64,000 bases of DNA from Streptomyces sp. BHT-5-2 (GTDB taxonomy: Bacteria > Actinomycetota > Actinomycetes > Streptomycetales > Streptomycetaceae): the NCBI RefSeq assembly GCF_019774615.1, contig NZ_CP081496.1:5084001-5148000 (forward strand), written 5' to 3'. Of the stretch, positions 1 to 9,459 are shown in pieces. Both the position numbers and the translations under genes were made by a program. Position 1 is the first letter of the stretch. Each line of letters opens with the position of its first letter. The notes beneath the pieces were generated by a model. That model was given only the letters and a program-made list of their open reading frames with translations, had not been told where the DNA came from and did not search any database.

Positions 1-884
<884 letters not shown>

Positions 885-927
885 GGAAAACCCCCTCAGC
901 CGACGTGGTCGTTGGTGCCCTGCGCGG

Positions 928-1941
928 TTATTCGAGTTCGAAGACCACGGAGACCGACAGCGAATCGATGGCGTGCTTCTTCACGCACCGCCAGCCGCCC
1001 TCTTCGAATACCCCGTCCCATTCGTCGAGGGTCGGCAGATAGACGCCCATCATGTCGTGTCCGAACTCGAATCCCAGGGTGAATACGGGGAGTTCGGTGT
1101 CCGGAATGCCGACGGTGCGGGTGGCGTCGCCGAGCAGGAACCGGCGGACGTTCGGGAAGGACTCCCGCAGATTCCGCAGGATCCGCACGCAGTTCTCGCG
1201 GGGCCAGAAGTCGTGCCCCATCATGAAGCAGGTGAGCAGATCGACCTCGGCGAATTCCTCGGGCGCCTCGACCTGGTCGATGGTGCGGGCGTCGCCGCGC
1301 ACGAAGGAGATCCGGTCGCCGAATCCCTTGGCGGCCACCTCCTGCTTGGCCATCTCGATCGCGCCGTCGGCGATGTCGATGCCCAGTCCGCGCGCGCCGG
1401 GGAACCGCCGGGCGAGCTGGATGAGCCGCTCGCCGCTGCCGGAGCCCAGGTCGGCGACGGTGGTGGGCTCGTAGCCCAGGCCGTCGACGGCGGACCAGAA
1501 CGCCGGGTCGAAGTAGCGCTCGCTGATCTCCCGGCAGGCGTAGCTGATCGCCGCCGCGTCGCGCTGGTAGAAGTCGCCGACGCGGTTGGCGTTCGGCAGC
1601 ACCTGCGGCATGCGGCGGAAGAGTTCGCCGCTGCCCTGGTTGAGCCAGTGGAACAGTGAACGGTGATGGTCGGCCTCGGCGAAGTACGGCCCGGGAAGAA
1701 CCGTCTCGTCGTCCCGCCGCACGATTCCCACGCTCGCCAGGGCGGTGAACATACCGACCACCGCCGGCCGGTGCAGATCGTGCCGCACGGCGAAATCGGA
1801 AACGTCCAGCTTGCCGCTCTCCCGCAGCTCGTCAAGAGCTCCGAGCTCCCACGCGGCGCCTATGGCCGACGAGGCCAACGTCGAGTTGAAGATGTCTGCG
1901 ACGGCGCGTCGCGCCTGCGCCTCGGAAACCTCGGTACTCAT
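928..1941 (-). CDS. mppJ: MppJ-like SAM-dependent phenylpyruvate C-methyltransferase
   Basis: A 337-residue class I methyltransferase. An N-terminal helical/winged-helix dimerisation region precedes the SAM motif VADLGSGSG (residues 162-170) and the acidic loop GIDIADGA. Two GHD motifs place histidines at residues 243 and 295. From memory, these are exactly the iron-ligand positions of MppJ, the non-haem-iron enzyme that C-methylates phenylpyruvate to give beta-methylphenylalanine for mannopeptimycin. ATG 1941 is chosen over upstream starts because GGAGG lies 7-8 bases before it and because this start reproduces the MppJ numbering. Its neighbours (NRPS, mannosyltransferases) fit that pathway. 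An ordinary O-methyltransferase remains the alternative. Confidence 0.82.
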   Translation of the reverse strand: MSTEVSEAQARRAVADIFNSTLASSAIGAAWELGALDELRESGKLDVSDFAVRHDLHRPAVVGMFTALASVGIVRRDDETVLPGPYFAEADHHRSLFHWLNQGSGELFRRMPQVLPNANRVGDFYQRDAAAISYACREISERYFDPAFWSAVDGLGYEPTTVADLGSGSGERLIQLARRFPGARGLGIDIADGAIEMAKQEVAAKGFGDRISFVRGDARTIDQVEAPEEFAEVDLLTCFMMGHDFWPRENCVRILRNLRESFPNVRRFLLGDATRTVGIPDTELPVFTLGFEFGHDMMGVYLPTLDEWDGVFEEGGWRCVKKHAIDSLSVSVVFELE

Positions 1942-2066
1942 ATCCCGCCTCCACCCCAACGGGGTCCGTCCGCAATTCGATTGGGCGTACGCATTCCAGC
2001 TATTTCCAGTCTCGGGGGAACTTCCCGGCCGATCCACGACTTTTACCGTGCAGCGAAGCAGGTCGC

Positions 2067-2109
2067 CCCGCGGCCCGGTCCGGGGGAGGTCCCCGCACCG
2101 GGCCGCGGG
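2067..2109 (-). terminator. Strong GC hairpin between mannosyltransferase and methyltransferase genes
   Basis: CCCGCGGCCCGGT (2067-2079) pairs perfectly with ACCGGGCCGCGGG (2097-2109), a 13-bp stem. The 17-nt loop can itself fold (GGGGGAGGTCCCC). It lies 11 bases past the stop of the gene ending at 2120 and before the methyltransferase gene, so it could end or attenuate the upstream transcript. The methyltransferase and NRPS genes would then need their own promoter in 1942-2066. There is no T-run, as is usual in Streptomyces. Confidence 0.6.
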
Positions 2110-2119
2110 CCGGGACCCG

Positions 2120-3655
2120 TCACAGATACGCGTTGTAGTGGCGGTACTCGGGCCACTGCGCGGACCAGGGCTGCTTCAGTCCACGGCAGACGGTGATCGG
2201 CACGCCCTGCTCGGGGTTGTCGATGCCCAGCCCGTTGTCGATGTGGCCGACGACGGTGCACGAGCGGAAGCCCGCGGCGAGCCGGGCCCGGTCGATGCCG
2301 ACCGCGATCACGACATCGGCGCGCGCCGGCGGCGGACCCCACTTGTGCAGCTCGTTGTGGCCGCTGTAGACGGTCGGCAGCCCGTGCCCGTACACGTCCA
2401 GGGCCCCCGCCTCACCGAAGTTGTCGACCAGCAGCACCGCCCGGTCGCGCTCGGCGGCCGGCAGCGCCCGGTAGGCCGCCTCGGTCTGCTGGACCATACG
2501 GGGCCAACCCACGGTCTCCAACGGCATGCTGGCGATCTGGAAGTCGCGCAGTGCGCTCTTGGGGATCACCGGCAGCGACAGCAGCATCTGCGCCGCGGCA
2601 CTGAGCGCCATGCAGAACGCGAGCACCGAGAGCCGCAGCCTGCGCCGGCCGGCCCACCGGTCGGCGGCCACACACCCGGCGGCCAGCAGCGCGATGAGCA
2701 GTCCGCCGGTGTAGTCCGGCCGGCCGCCCTCGATCAGGTACGACGCCGCGGTGGCGGCCAAGTAGCCGACGCCCAGGGCCCGTACGGGCTTCCACTGCGG
2801 AACCCGGAACAGCTTCCACAGCCCGATCAGGCAGAGCACGAACAGCGCCGGCCCGAAGAGCAGCACGAGGTTGGTGGCGAACATGGCGCGGTTGGCCTCG
2901 CCGTCGGTGCCCGCCAGCCCCTCCGCCATCTGCAACTGCGGGAAGTCATGGGTGGCCTGGTAGATCAGGTTCGGCGCCCCGATGACCAGCGCCAGCGCGA
3001 TGCCCGCGTACAGCCGCCGCTCCCGGAACACCTTCCGCGGCCCCACCAGCGCCAGCCCCACCAACAGGGCCACCGCCAGCAGCAGCACGATGTACTTGGC
3101 GTAGAGCCCCACGCCGACCACCACACCGGCCCACAGCCACCACTTCCCCTCGCCGCGCAGCAGCGCCCGCACCGCGAAGAGCAGCACCGCGGCCCAGGCG
3201 ACGGTGTCGAAGCTGGTGGTGAGGATCCAGTGGCCGAAGCTCAGCACCATGGTCGAGGTGGCCACCCCGAACGCGGTCAGCGTCTGCGCCCGCCGGGTGC
3301 CGCCCAGTTCGGCGGCGATCAGCGCGCCGAGCAGGGTGACGACCACGGCGCACAGCACCGCGGGCACCCGGATCGCCCACATGCTGTCGCCGAAGACCGC
3401 CATCGCCGCGCGTACCGCCATCGGCAGCAGCGGCGGCTGGTCCACATAGCCCCAGGCGAAGCCGTGCTTCCCCAGCAGCCGGAAGTACAACTCGTCGGCG
3501 TGGTAGCCGTATTCACTCGCGAACGCGAACAGCAGCACGGCCAGTGCGGCCGCCACCACCGCGATCGGCCGCCACGCCACGGGCGCCGCCCGCAGCGGCG
3601 GTGCGCCGCCCGCCTTCGCCTTGCTCTCCCTGTCCAGGGACGTCGTCGTCATCAC
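2120..3655 (-). CDS. GT39/ArnT-type membrane mannosyltransferase (copy 1)
   Basis: A 511-residue integral membrane protein of the dolichyl-phosphate-mannose-dependent PMT/ArnT type. The first membrane segment (about residues 30-47) is followed by the extracytoplasmic loop YGYHADELYFRLLG with its acidic DE pair and then AWGYVDQPPLLP, both hallmarks of this fold. About ten more hydrophobic segments follow, then a soluble C-terminal region (VDNFGEAGALDVYGHGLP). It would transfer mannose from a polyprenyl phosphate donor outside the membrane. The start is GTG 3655 or ATG 3652, with GGGAG upstream. It is a tandem paralogue of the next gene and lies with the donor synthase at 5422-6597. In mannopeptimycin such enzymes mannosylate the peptide; the exact acceptor here is unknown. 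Confidence 0.85.
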   Translation of the reverse strand: MMTTTSLDRESKAKAGGAPPLRAAPVAWRPIAVVAAALAVLLFAFASEYGYHADELYFRLLGKHGFAWGYVDQPPLLPMAVRAAMAVFGDSMWAIRVPAVLCAVVVTLLGALIAAELGGTRRAQTLTAFGVATSTMVLSFGHWILTTSFDTVAWAAVLLFAVRALLRGEGKWWLWAGVVVGVGLYAKYIVLLLAVALLVGLALVGPRKVFRERRLYAGIALALVIGAPNLIYQATHDFPQLQMAEGLAGTDGEANRAMFATNLVLLFGPALFVLCLIGLWKLFRVPQWKPVRALGVGYLAATAASYLIEGGRPDYTGGLLIALLAAGCVAADRWAGRRRLRLSVLAFCMALSAAAQMLLSLPVIPKSALRDFQIASMPLETVGWPRMVQQTEAAYRALPAAERDRAVLLVDNFGEAGALDVYGHGLPTVYSGHNELHKWGPPPARADVVIAVGIDRARLAAGFRSCTVVGHIDNGLGIDNPEQGVPITVCRGLKQPWSAQWPEYRHYNAYL

Positions 3656-3705
3656 GCCTCATCTCCCGCCGAGTCTTCGCTTCTCCCCCGGTCCGGCCGG
3701 GCAGC

Positions 3706-5331
3706 TCAGCCGCTCAAGTAGTGGTAGGCGGGCCACAGCCGGGCCCACGGGGCCCTGCGGCCGTGGCAGACCGTCACCGGTTTGCCCTGTTCGGCGTTCT
3801 CCACGCCGACGCCGTTGTCCAGGTGGCCGACGACGGTGCAGCTGCGGAAGTCGGCGGCCAGCCGGGGCCGTTCGACACCCACCGCGACCACGACATCGGC
3901 CCACTCCGGCGGCGGACCCCACTTGTGCAGTTCGTTGTGACCGCTGTAGACGGGCGGCAGTCCGTGCCCGTACCGGTCCAGGGCCCCGCTCTCCCCGAGG
4001 TTGTCGGCCAGCACCACGGCGCGTTCGCGCTGCTCGGGCGGCAGCGCCAGGTAGGCGGTGCGCACCTGGTCGGCCAGCCGGGGCCAGCCCACGCTCTCCA
4101 GGGAGATGTTGTTCAGCGGAGTGAAAGGGGAGTTCTGCGGCAGCACCGGCAGCGCCATCAGCAGCTGCAGCACCGCACTGGCCGCCAGCCCGCCGCCCAA
4201 CAGCACCTGCCGGAAGCGCCGTTGCCCCAGCCACCGGTCGACGGCCACCGCCCCCGCCGCGAACAGCGCGATCAGGAACCCGCCGACGTAGTCGGGCCGC
4301 CCCCCGCCGTAGATCGTCAGCGCCACCGCCACGCCGAACGCCGGTGCCAGCGCCCGCACCGGGCGCCAGGCCGGGTCGCGCAGCAGCCGCACCAGCCCGG
4401 CCGCCCACACCACGGTCGGCACCGGCCCGAACAGGATCACCAGGCTCGGCACGAAGATGACGCGGTTCATCGGTCCGTCGGTGGCGCCCAGCGCGTCGGC
4501 CATCTGCAACTGCGGGAAGTCGTGGGTGGCTTGATAGATCAGGTTCGGTGCCCCGATGACCAGCGCCAGCGCGATGCCCGCGTACAGCCACCGGTCCCGG
4601 AACACCTTCCGCGGCCCCACCAGCGCCAGCCCCACCAGCAGTCCCACCGGCAGCAGCGCCACGATGTACTTGGCGTACAGCGCCAGGCCGAGCACGATCC
4701 CCGCCCACACCCACCATCGGCCCTGGCCACGCAGCAGCGCCCGTACGACGCACAGCAGCAACGCGGACCAGGCGAGCAGGTCCAGGGTGGTGGTCACCAT
4801 GATGTGGCCCACGCTGAGCACCAGGAACGAGCTGCCCAGGCCCAGCGCGGCCAGGGTCTGCGCCCGCCGGGAGCCGCCGAGTTCGGCGGCGATCAGCGTG
4901 CCGAGCAGCACCACGGCGCCGGCGCACAGCGCGGCCGGCACCCGGATCGCCCAGACCGAGTCGCCGAGGACCTGGGTCGTGGCGTGCACCAGTGCCGGCA
5001 CCAGCGGCGGCTGGTCGGTGTACCCCCACGCCCAGCCGCGCTCGCCCAGCAGCCGGAAGTACAGCTCGTCGACGTTGTAGCCGTACCGGCCGGCCAGCGC
5101 GAGCAGCAGTACGACGACGGCGCAGGCCACCGCGGCGGCCGTCCGCCAGGCCGGCCGCACCCGCGGTCCGGCAACCGGCACATCCCGCACCTCAACAGCG
5201 ACCGCCGCCACGTCCACCGCCCCATCCGCCGTCGAAAGCCAGTCGTAAGCCGCGTCGTGAGGCACTTCATGAGGCACTTCATGAGGCACGACGTCGGTCA
5301 CGGCGCCGTCCGGTCCGGACGGCGCGATCAT
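3706..5331 (-). CDS. GT39/ArnT-type membrane mannosyltransferase (copy 2)
   Basis: A 541-residue paralogue of the downstream gene, 50 bp away. It has the same signature loop (YGYNVDELYFRLLGERGWAWG, then DQPPLVP), the same set of membrane segments and the same C-terminal soluble part (VLADNLGESGALDRYGHGLPP). Its cytoplasmic N-terminus is about 30 residues longer and carries a short repeat HEVPHEVPHD encoded by a 12-bp DNA repeat. The start is ATG 5331 with AGGAG about 11 bases upstream. Two tandem enzymes suggest successive or site-specific mannosylations, for example first and second sugars or O- and N-linked sites. A segment near residues 230-275 is nearly identical in DNA to copy 1, pointing to recent duplication or gene conversion. 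Confidence 0.85.
   Translation of the reverse strand: MIAPSGPDGAVTDVVPHEVPHEVPHDAAYDWLSTADGAVDVAAVAVEVRDVPVAGPRVRPAWRTAAAVACAVVVLLLALAGRYGYNVDELYFRLLGERGWAWGYTDQPPLVPALVHATTQVLGDSVWAIRVPAALCAGAVVLLGTLIAAELGGSRRAQTLAALGLGSSFLVLSVGHIMVTTTLDLLAWSALLLCVVRALLRGQGRWWVWAGIVLGLALYAKYIVALLPVGLLVGLALVGPRKVFRDRWLYAGIALALVIGAPNLIYQATHDFPQLQMADALGATDGPMNRVIFVPSLVILFGPVPTVVWAAGLVRLLRDPAWRPVRALAPAFGVAVALTIYGGGRPDYVGGFLIALFAAGAVAVDRWLGQRRFRQVLLGGGLAASAVLQLLMALPVLPQNSPFTPLNNISLESVGWPRLADQVRTAYLALPPEQRERAVVLADNLGESGALDRYGHGLPPVYSGHNELHKWGPPPEWADVVVAVGVERPRLAADFRSCTVVGHLDNGVGVENAEQGKPVTVCHGRRAPWARLWPAYHYLSG
5259..5294. repeat. 12-bp tandem repeat inside the mannosyltransferase N-terminus
   Basis: Two exact copies and one partial copy of TGAGGCACTTCA lie head to tail. 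On the minus strand they encode the peptide repeat PHEV-PHEV-PHD in the cytoplasmic tail of the second mannosyltransferase. The unit length is a multiple of three, so copy-number change would not break the frame. Confidence 0.8.
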
Positions 5332-5421
5332 CGACTGGAGTCTCCTGTCGGGCCGGGGCGGACCGCCACGAGTTTGCGTTGTCAGCTAAGCAGCGCGCCC
5401 ATACGGGGCACCGGCGCCCCT

Positions 5422-6597
5422 TCAGGCGGTGCGCTCCTCCCCCGCACCGTGCACCGCCGCGGCCCGCCGACGCTGCCTGCGCCGGTAGACCAACGTGTCC
5501 ACGAGCAGGAACCGCAGCACGAACACCACCACCAGGCTCAGCACGGTCGCCGGCACCGGCCCCATCCCGGCCCGCTCCACGAACAGCACCATCAACGGGA
5601 TCCGGGCCAGCAGATCGAGGTTGCTGAGCGCCGCGAACCCCACCAGCCGGCCGGCCCAGTGCCCCTGCTTCACGCTGCGGTAGACCAGGAAGTCCAACAG
5701 GGCGAAGTTCCAGACCACCCCGAGCTGGTTGGCGAGCACCTCGGCCACCGCGTAGTTCAGCGAGGTGAGGCCGGTCAGCGCGCTCAGCGCCAGCAGGTTC
5801 GGGACGAACCCGGAGACCCCGATCAGCCCGAACGCCACCATCCGCGCCCGCTTGTCGCTGCTCCGCAGCTCCGCGAGGTGCCGCAGGAACCGCAACCCCT
5901 CCCGCACCGTCGACTTGGACTCCCCCGCGAACCGCTCCCCGAACTCGTACGGCACCTCGGCCACCCCGCGCGGCCGGCAGCGCACCGCGAGCTCCAGCAG
6001 GATCTTGTACCCCAGCGGCCGCAGCCCGCCCTCCTGCCGCGCCTCGCCCTCCCGCGCGGCCCGCTCGACCGCCTCCCGGCGGATGGCGAAGAACCCGCTC
6101 ATCGGGTCGGAGACCCCGCGCAGCAGCCGCGGGAACAGCGCCTTGGTCAGCTTCGTCGACACCCCGGACACCGCCATCCGGTACCCGCCGGCCAGCCCGC
6201 TGCGGCTGCCGCCGTCCGCGTACCTGCTGGCGACCACCAGTTCCGCCCCGGCCCGCTCGCCGGCCCGCACCAACTCCGGCATCAGGTGCGGCGGATGCTG
6301 CAGATCGGCGTCCATCACCACGATCCACGGCTTGCTGGTGCGCGCGATCCCGGCCACCACCGCCCCGCCGAGCCCGCCCTCGGGCACCTCCCGGTGCAGC
6401 ACCGCGACCGGGATCGGCACCCGGCCGGCCGCCTTCTCGATGACCTCCGGCGTGTTGTCCGTCGAGTCGTCGACGAACAGCACGTCGACGTCCCACCCGG
6501 TCGGAACCGCCGCGCTCACCACGTCCAGCAACTCATCGATGTTCCCTGCCTCGTTGAACGTCGGAACGATCAGCGACACGGCCGGCGCGGAAGCCAT
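5422..6597 (-). CDS. Polyprenyl-phosphate mannose synthase fused to a GtrA-like membrane domain
   Basis: A 391-residue protein. Residues 1-230 are a GT2 domain like DPM1: VSLIVPTFNEAGNIDELL at the N-terminus, VLFVDDSTDNTPEV, and the metal-binding stretch VVMDADLQHPP. The second part has about four hydrophobic segments (VAFGLIGVSGFVPNLLAL onward) typical of GtrA/DPMS membrane anchors. It should make polyprenyl-phosphate mannose from GDP-mannose on the cytoplasmic face and present it for flipping. The start is ATG 6597, with AGGAGG five bases upstream, rather than 6669. As first gene of the leftward run it supplies the donor for the two mannosyltransferases. Glucose instead of mannose as the sugar cannot be excluded from sequence. 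Confidence 0.85.
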   Translation of the reverse strand: MASAPAVSLIVPTFNEAGNIDELLDVVSAAVPTGWDVDVLFVDDSTDNTPEVIEKAAGRVPIPVAVLHREVPEGGLGGAVVAGIARTSKPWIVVMDADLQHPPHLMPELVRAGERAGAELVVASRYADGGSRSGLAGGYRMAVSGVSTKLTKALFPRLLRGVSDPMSGFFAIRREAVERAAREGEARQEGGLRPLGYKILLELAVRCRPRGVAEVPYEFGERFAGESKSTVREGLRFLRHLAELRSSDKRARMVAFGLIGVSGFVPNLLALSALTGLTSLNYAVAEVLANQLGVVWNFALLDFLVYRSVKQGHWAGRLVGFAALSNLDLLARIPLMVLFVERAGMGPVPATVLSLVVVFVLRFLLVDTLVYRRRQRRRAAAVHGAGEERTA

Positions 6598-6714
6598 GGC
6601 TCCTCCTGAGGGGTCAGCAACTGTCACCACAGCGGTCACCAGATCCCAGGACAGCCCGGAACTCACCATGTTTTACGGAGAAGTCAAACTGACCGACCGG
6701 CCGTTCGACGCAGC

Positions 6715-7596
6715 TCAGCGGTCCCGCGTACCGGTCGTCCCGGACGAGTTCCGGTCCTGGAGCCCGGCCCGGATCAGCCGGCGCACGGTGCGGGCGTCAC
6801 GGGCACCGACGTGGTCCGCGATCCGGACGCCGACGACGACGCCCGGCGGTACCGGCAGGCCGTGCGCGGGGTGCAGCCGGTCGGGCAGGCGCCCCAGACG
6901 GGGCAGGAGGGTGTAGCCGAGCCCGGCCCGGACGGCCGACTGGATTCCGGCCAGGTCCGGGGCCTCGGCGACGATGCGGTAGCGGATGCGGGCCGCGTTC
7001 AGCGTCCTGAGGGCACCCGTGCGCAGCCCGCAATGGTCGTCGAAGAGCACCAACGGCAGAGGGGCCGCGAGGGGTTCGGCGTCGGCCGGTCGGGCCCCGC
7101 CGACCCAGTGCGTGGGCAGGATGCCGCGCCCGGCCGGCTCGTCGGCGAGTCGCTCCAGGACGAGCGCCGCGTCGAGCTGGTGGTTCGCCATCGCGTCGCG
7201 CAGACGGGCGCTGCGGCCGAGCCTGACCTGGACCGTCCGGTGCGGAAGCGCCGCGCGCACCTCGTCCACCAGCCCCGGGAGCAGCAGGTCCGCGGCGTGG
7301 TCCATGGCGCCGATGGTGAACGTGCCGGTGCGGGTGCGGAACTCGTCGACGGCCGCGTCGTGGGCCTCCAGGATGGTGTGCGCATGCGCCAGCATCCGCT
7401 CCCCGGCGGGCGTGAACCGGATCGACCGCCCCTCGCGGACGACGAGTTCGGCGCCGAGGCCGTCCTCCAGGCGCTGGACATGCCGGCTGACGGCGGCCTG
7501 GGTCAGGTGCAGGGCGCCGGCGGCCTTGTGGAAGCCGCCGCAGGCCGCGACGGCGACGAGGCTGCGCAGCGGGGCGATGTCGAGGGTGACCGGCAT
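6715..7596 (-). CDS. LysR-family transcriptional regulator
   Basis: A 293-residue regulator. The N-terminal winged helix-turn-helix is clear (GGFHKAAGALHLTQAAVSRHVQRLE, residues about 20-44), followed by the linker helix and a periplasmic-binding-like effector domain ending in GLGYTLLPRLGRLP. It diverges from the exporter gene at 7737, the usual arrangement for a LysR protein controlling its neighbour. The shared 140-bp region holds three ATCGAT sites at regular 17-bp spacing, plausible binding sites. Whether it also controls the mannosyltransferase operon downstream on the same strand is unknown. The effector is unknown. Confidence 0.9.
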   Translation of the reverse strand: MPVTLDIAPLRSLVAVAACGGFHKAAGALHLTQAAVSRHVQRLEDGLGAELVVREGRSIRFTPAGERMLAHAHTILEAHDAAVDEFRTRTGTFTIGAMDHAADLLLPGLVDEVRAALPHRTVQVRLGRSARLRDAMANHQLDAALVLERLADEPAGRGILPTHWVGGARPADAEPLAAPLPLVLFDDHCGLRTGALRTLNAARIRYRIVAEAPDLAGIQSAVRAGLGYTLLPRLGRLPDRLHPAHGLPVPPGVVVGVRIADHVGARDARTVRRLIRAGLQDRNSSGTTGTRDR

Positions 7597-7641
7597 GCGT
7601 CGACCCTAGCGAGACCACGCGACAACCGATACGGGTCCGCT

Positions 7642-7698
7642 ATCGATCCCGACCCCTCATCGATACCGATCCGTCATCGATGATGAAACGGAATCATT
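7642..7698. promoter_or_regulatory. Phased ATCGAT palindromes in LysR/exporter divergent region
   Basis: ATCGAT occurs at 7642, 7659 and 7676, each start exactly 17 bp from the last. Just after them TGAT (7681) and ATCA (7693) flank an 8-bp spacer. In DNA this GC-rich, three regularly spaced copies of an AT-containing palindrome between divergent LysR and transporter genes suggest operator sites. Function is inferred. Confidence 0.5.
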
Positions 7699-7736
7699 GT
7701 TGGACGCGGCGGGGGCCGGCCTCCGAGGGTGGGGGC

Positions 7737-9212
7737 ATGTCACGTGAATCCGCCACCCGCCCCGGCCTGGTGTTGGCCGTGTGCTGCCTGAGCCTGCTCA
7801 TCGTGGGCGTCGACAACACGATCGTCACGATCGCCCTGCCCTCGATACGCGCCGATCTGCACACCTCGTTCGCCGCGGCCCAGTGGACCGTCGACGCCTA
7901 TCAACTCGTACTGGGCGCCCTGCTGTTGACGGCCGGGGCGACGGCGGACCGGTGGGGCCGGCGCCGCACCCTGCAGGCCGGTCTCGCGGTGTTCACGGTG
8001 ACGTCCCTGCTGTGCGGCGTGGCGCCGACGGCCGGCTGGCTCATCGCGTTCCGGGTGGCGCAGGCGGTCGGCGCCTCGATGATGAACCCGGTGGCGATGG
8101 CGATCGTGGCGCAGGTCCACCCGGATCCGGGGAAGCGCGCGAAGGCGTTCGGCGTCTGGAGCGGGGTGTACGGGCTGAGCATGGCGATCGGCCCGGTCCT
8201 GGGCGGGTACCTCGTCGACGGCGCGGGGTGGCGGTCGGTCTTCTGGGTCGACGTGCCGGTCGGGATCGCCGCGATCGCGCTGTGCGCGCGGTTCGTTCCG
8301 GAGTCCAGGGCCCCGCGGCCGCGCGCCGCGGACCCGGCCGGGCAGGCCATGGTGGTGGTGCTGCTGCTGGCGCTCGCCTACGCGATCATCGAGGGCCCCG
8401 CGCTGGGCTGGGGCTCGGCGGCCGTCGTCGGCCTGCTGGCCGTTGCCGCCGGCACCGCCGCGGTGCTGGTGCGGTGGGAACGGCGCCGGGACGAGCCGCT
8501 GATCGACCCGCGCTTCTTCGCCAGTGCACCGTTCAGCGGCGGCGTCGTCATGGCCCTGGTCGGCATGGCCGCCGCGGGTGGCTATCTGTGGGTGATGACG
8601 TTCTACCTACAGGACGCCCGGGGGATGACGCCCTCGGCCGCCGGCACCTTCCTGCTGCCGCTGGCGCTCACGGTGCTGGTCGTCGCACCGCTCTCGGGAC
8701 GGCTGGCCGCGCGCCGGGGGCCGCGGATCCCGCTGGTGCTCAGCGGGGCCGGGATCGCGCTCGGGGCGCTCACGCTCACCCGGTTGCGGCCGGACACCCC
8801 GGGCTGGCTGCTGACCACCTCTCTTGTGCTGCTGGGCCTGGGGTTCGGGATGCTCAACGCGCCCATCACCGCGATCTCGGTCGAGGGCATGCCGCCGGCC
8901 CGGTCCGGGGTGGCCTCGGCGGTCGCCTCCACCGGCCGCCAGACCGGCCAGGCCCTCGGCGTGGCGGTGACCGGCGCGCTCATCGTCCCCCGCCTCGCCC
9001 CGGGCGACGTCGCCGGATCGCTGCCGGCCGCCAGTCACGCGGGCTGGTGGACGATCGCCGCCGGCGGCCTGGTCGTGACGGTCGTCGCCGCCGCGACCAC
9101 GACGAGGAGGGCGCTGCGCACCACCCGCCGGGTCGCCGGCCTCGTCGACGCCGAAGCCGGGCCCGTCGCGGCCCCGGACGACCGGCGGGCGACTCCCGCC
9201 CGGGACCGGTGA
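7737..9212 (+). CDS. MFS drug/metabolite exporter, DHA2 (14-TM, EmrB/QacA type)
   Basis: A 491-residue transporter. It starts with GVDNTIVTIALPSI in the first membrane segment and has WTVDAYQLVLGALLL, the motif A loop ADRWGRRRTLQAG, and motif C GPVLGGYLVDGAGWRSVFWVDVPVG. These are standard for proton-driven DHA2 exporters with 14 membrane helices. ATG 7737 is preferred to 7680 because the protein family begins near here and GAGGG lies upstream. It sits next to a LysR gene and the peptide cluster, so it may export the cluster product or provide resistance. A general drug efflux role under the LysR protein is equally possible. Confidence 0.88.
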   Translation: MSRESATRPGLVLAVCCLSLLIVGVDNTIVTIALPSIRADLHTSFAAAQWTVDAYQLVLGALLLTAGATADRWGRRRTLQAGLAVFTVTSLLCGVAPTAGWLIAFRVAQAVGASMMNPVAMAIVAQVHPDPGKRAKAFGVWSGVYGLSMAIGPVLGGYLVDGAGWRSVFWVDVPVGIAAIALCARFVPESRAPRPRAADPAGQAMVVVLLLALAYAIIEGPALGWGSAAVVGLLAVAAGTAAVLVRWERRRDEPLIDPRFFASAPFSGGVVMALVGMAAAGGYLWVMTFYLQDARGMTPSAAGTFLLPLALTVLVVAPLSGRLAARRGPRIPLVLSGAGIALGALTLTRLRPDTPGWLLTTSLVLLGLGFGMLNAPITAISVEGMPPARSGVASAVASTGRQTGQALGVAVTGALIVPRLAPGDVAGSLPAASHAGWWTIAAGGLVVTVVAAATTTRRALRTTRRVAGLVDAEAGPVAAPDDRRATPARDR

Positions 9213-9235
9213 CGGGCGGCCGCCACCGGGCGCGA

Positions 9236-9256
9236 CGGCCGGATGTCCCCCGGCCG
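9236..9256 (+). terminator. Hairpin after the MFS gene
   Basis: CGGCCGG (9236-9242) pairs with CCGGCCG (9250-9256) across a 7-nt loop, 24 bases after the exporter stop codon. It is a likely factor-independent terminator without a T-tract. The rest of the gap to 9459 shows no coding signal. Confidence 0.45.
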
Positions 9257-9459
9257 CCGGCTGCCCCGTTCGAGTGGACGGGACGGGGGCTCGCGCCGCG
9301 TGCGCGGGGCGGGCGGCGGCCCAGGGAGCCCGGCGCGGCGGAGAAACCTCGTGGACGGCGGTGCGTCGAACTCCTCGGAGCCCGATACTTGATCCGCCGA
9401 GGCGTGCCCGGGAAGACTCGGATCATGGCCATGCTTGCTGAGCTCCCTGGGAGGTACCC

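Noticed and set aside
1942..2037. Longer start for the methyltransferase (2037)
   Set aside because: The extra residues (GSSPETGNSWNAYAQ) show no family pattern, while ATG 1941 has GGAGG and matches MppJ numbering.
3544..6609. A 1021-residue plus-strand open frame across the mannosyltransferases
   Set aside because: It is rich in Arg/Pro/His/Gln and repeats itself because it is antisense to two paralogous real genes. No family features. High GC makes long mirror frames common here.
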